Of a DNA stretch of 6,619 nucleotides, positions 5,599-6,619 are shown piece by piece. A program made the position numbers and the translations under genes. The notes under the pieces are model-generated. The model did not search any database. It saw only the letters and a list, made by a program, of their open reading frames with translations, and was not told the origin of the DNA. The DNA is from an uncultured Collinsella sp. (GTDB taxonomy: Bacteria; Actinomycetota; Coriobacteriia; Coriobacteriales; Coriobacteriaceae), in assembly GCA_902478985.1 (NCBI GenBank), contig CABSNH010000089.1, forward strand, positions 1 through 6,619. The letters run 5' to 3'. Every line of letters starts with the position of its first letter. Positions within the stretch are counted from its first letter, which is position 1.

Positions 5599-6619
5599 GT
5601 GTCTGAACAGGCAAATAATTGTTGTGCTGACGACTTTGGTGTGCGTCTGATTGGCTGTGCCGACGATGTGGTTTTGCCTATTGGCATGCACGACTATGTG
5701 GAGGCTCTTGGTCGCTGCGCACTGGTCGACAAGACTATGTTTATTGCCGATGTGCTGGATTGCAACGCGTCCGTTGTGGTGTGCTGTCGACCTGAGGGTT
5801 TTGGCAAGAGCATGAACTTGTCGATGCTCAGGGCTTTTCTGGAGCATCCCGTGGACGGTCACGCTGGTCAGAGTTTGTTTGCCGATGCTCAGATTTGGGA
5901 TGCGGACGGCGGGCGCTATCGGGACGAGTACGCTTGCTATCCGGTGATATCGCTGGACTTTTCTGGCGCTGCGAGGCGTGGCGCCGCTTTTGCCGACGTC
6001 GTGCGCGATACTCTTTCAGGCGAATGCGCTCGTCTGCTGGCGCTCTTGGAGGCTCCGGATTTAGCACGAGATAAGGTGCGTCACATCGAACGTGTTGCGC
6101 GTGGCGTGGCGAGCGCGGACGAGGTTGACTCGGTGCTCGGTGTGCTCATTGAGCTGCTGGAGATGGCCTGCGATGAGCAGGTTGTATTGCTCGTTGATGG
6201 GTACGACGCGGCGTGGTCGCCCAGTGCGAGTGCGAGGTGCGCTTCCGGCGCCGGTCCGGCGGAGCTGCTCGATCGCGTGCTGTTCGACGCCATTGCCACC
6301 ACGGGCCATTCGCTACGGTTGACGTGTCTGATGGGGGAGCGTCCTAACCCTGCCGAGGCGGCGCTTTCTTCGCGCAGCTGCTCGTATCGTCTTTCGACGC
6401 CCCTTTCGACGTGGTGCGACCGTTGGTTCGGCTTTTCGGATGCCGAGGTTGAGGCCCTGTTGAGTCATGCTGGACGCGAGGAATACCTGGATGATGCGCG
6501 TGAATGGCTCGAGGGATATCGGTTTGGCAGGGCCTATTGCTCGAGTCCGACGCGTGTGAACGGTTTTCTGGACCGAGGCTGCACGGCGCCTGCGCGAGCC
6601 GATCTGTATGGGTATGCCG
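5599..6619 (+). CDS. AAA-ATPase-like protein (DUF1703/PF09820 type), 3' end beyond window, altered Walker B
   Basis: The first 340 codons of an AAA-ATPase-like protein; the gene is open to the window edge. Family landmarks in order are LPIGMHDY (26-33), LVDKTMFIADVL (42-53), the Walker A region CRPEGFGKSMNLSML (63-77), LFADAQIW (93-100), YPVISLDFS (114-122), Walker B VVLLVDGYD (195-203), FGFSDAEVEALL (277-288) and WLEGYRFG (303-310) followed by an iYnPwSv-like AYCSSPTRV. Two deviations stand out: Gly201 replaces the Glu of the usual DEYD, and Glu-Gly replaces the usual Arg-Arg before FGKS. It has 16 cysteines in 340 residues. The GTG at 5599 follows AGGGGG (5584-5589) by 9 nt; the nearby ATG at 5591 is in another frame and stops after 19 codons. 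The family usually carries a C-terminal PD-(D/E)XK nuclease domain, not visible here. Its biological role is unknown. Confidence 0.85.
   Translation, partial: MSEQANNCCADDFGVRLIGCADDVVLPIGMHDYVEALGRCALVDKTMFIADVLDCNASVVVCCRPEGFGKSMNLSMLRAFLEHPVDGHAGQSLFADAQIWDADGGRYRDEYACYPVISLDFSGAARRGAAFADVVRDTLSGECARLLALLEAPDLARDKVRHIERVARGVASADEVDSVLGVLIELLEMACDEQVVLLVDGYDAAWSPSASARCASGAGPAELLDRVLFDAIATTGHSLRLTCLMGERPNPAEAALSSRSCSYRLSTPLSTWCDRWFGFSDAEVEALLSHAGREEYLDDAREWLEGYRFGRAYCSSPTRVNGFLDRGCTAPARADLYGYA

Noticed and set aside
5591..5650. ATG at 5591 as a small gene or as the ATPase-like start
   Set aside because: It is out of frame with the conserved protein, stops after 19 codons and is too close to the AGGGGG ribosome binding site.
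5476..5862. 128-codon minus-strand frame over the ATPase-like gene start
   Set aside because: It is antisense to a recognisable coding region, shows no family pattern and has no clear ribosome binding site.
1..6619. tRNA, rRNA, CRISPR array, insertion sequence or phage attachment site
   Set aside because: I looked for cloverleaf-like segments, regularly spaced repeats, terminal inverted repeats and transposase motifs and saw none.

Overview
The window looks like chromosomal DNA of a high-GC Gram-positive bacterium, most likely a Coriobacteriia gut actinobacterium of the Collinsella type. This rests on high GC with strong GC-ending codon use, a sufC-sufB-sufD gene order, a sortase-anchored surface protein and an AAA-ATPase-like (DUF1703-type) gene. 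The taxonomic call is inference; no rRNA or tRNA gene is present to anchor it.

Left part (1-2438, minus strand): a suf operon for iron-sulfur cluster assembly, read right to left as sufC, sufB and the first 71 codons of sufD. The genes are tightly packed: 12 nt between sufC and sufB, and a TAATG stop/start overlap between sufB and sufD. Together they form the SufBC2D scaffold.

Control region (2439-2660): a divergent intergenic region between suf and an Rrf2-family regulator with three cysteines in the IscR-like position. It holds a clean inverted repeat (TTAGTC-N12-GACTAA) overlapping the best suf -35 and lying next to the regulator's own promoter. A second inverted repeat sits in the regulator leader, and the hexamer GGGACA occurs four times in about 220 bp. 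The simplest reading is a regulator that senses Fe-S status and controls both suf and itself.

Middle (2661-3523, plus strand): the Rrf2 regulator, then 11 nt later a small HEPN-fold protein of the nucleotidyltransferase substrate-binding (HI0074) type. It carries an intact R-X4-H-X-Y motif but has no nucleotidyltransferase partner in view. Its composition is clearly lower in GC than its neighbours.

Right part (3524-6619, plus strand): a secreted, sortase-anchored protein with a lysozyme-like domain, a long Ser/Asp/Gly stalk and a variant MPKTG sorting signal, closed by a strong intrinsic terminator. Next comes the first 340 codons of an AAA-ATPase-like protein whose Walker B region reads VDGYD where the family has DEYD. 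This gene runs off the right edge.

No RNA gene, insertion sequence or CRISPR array was found.
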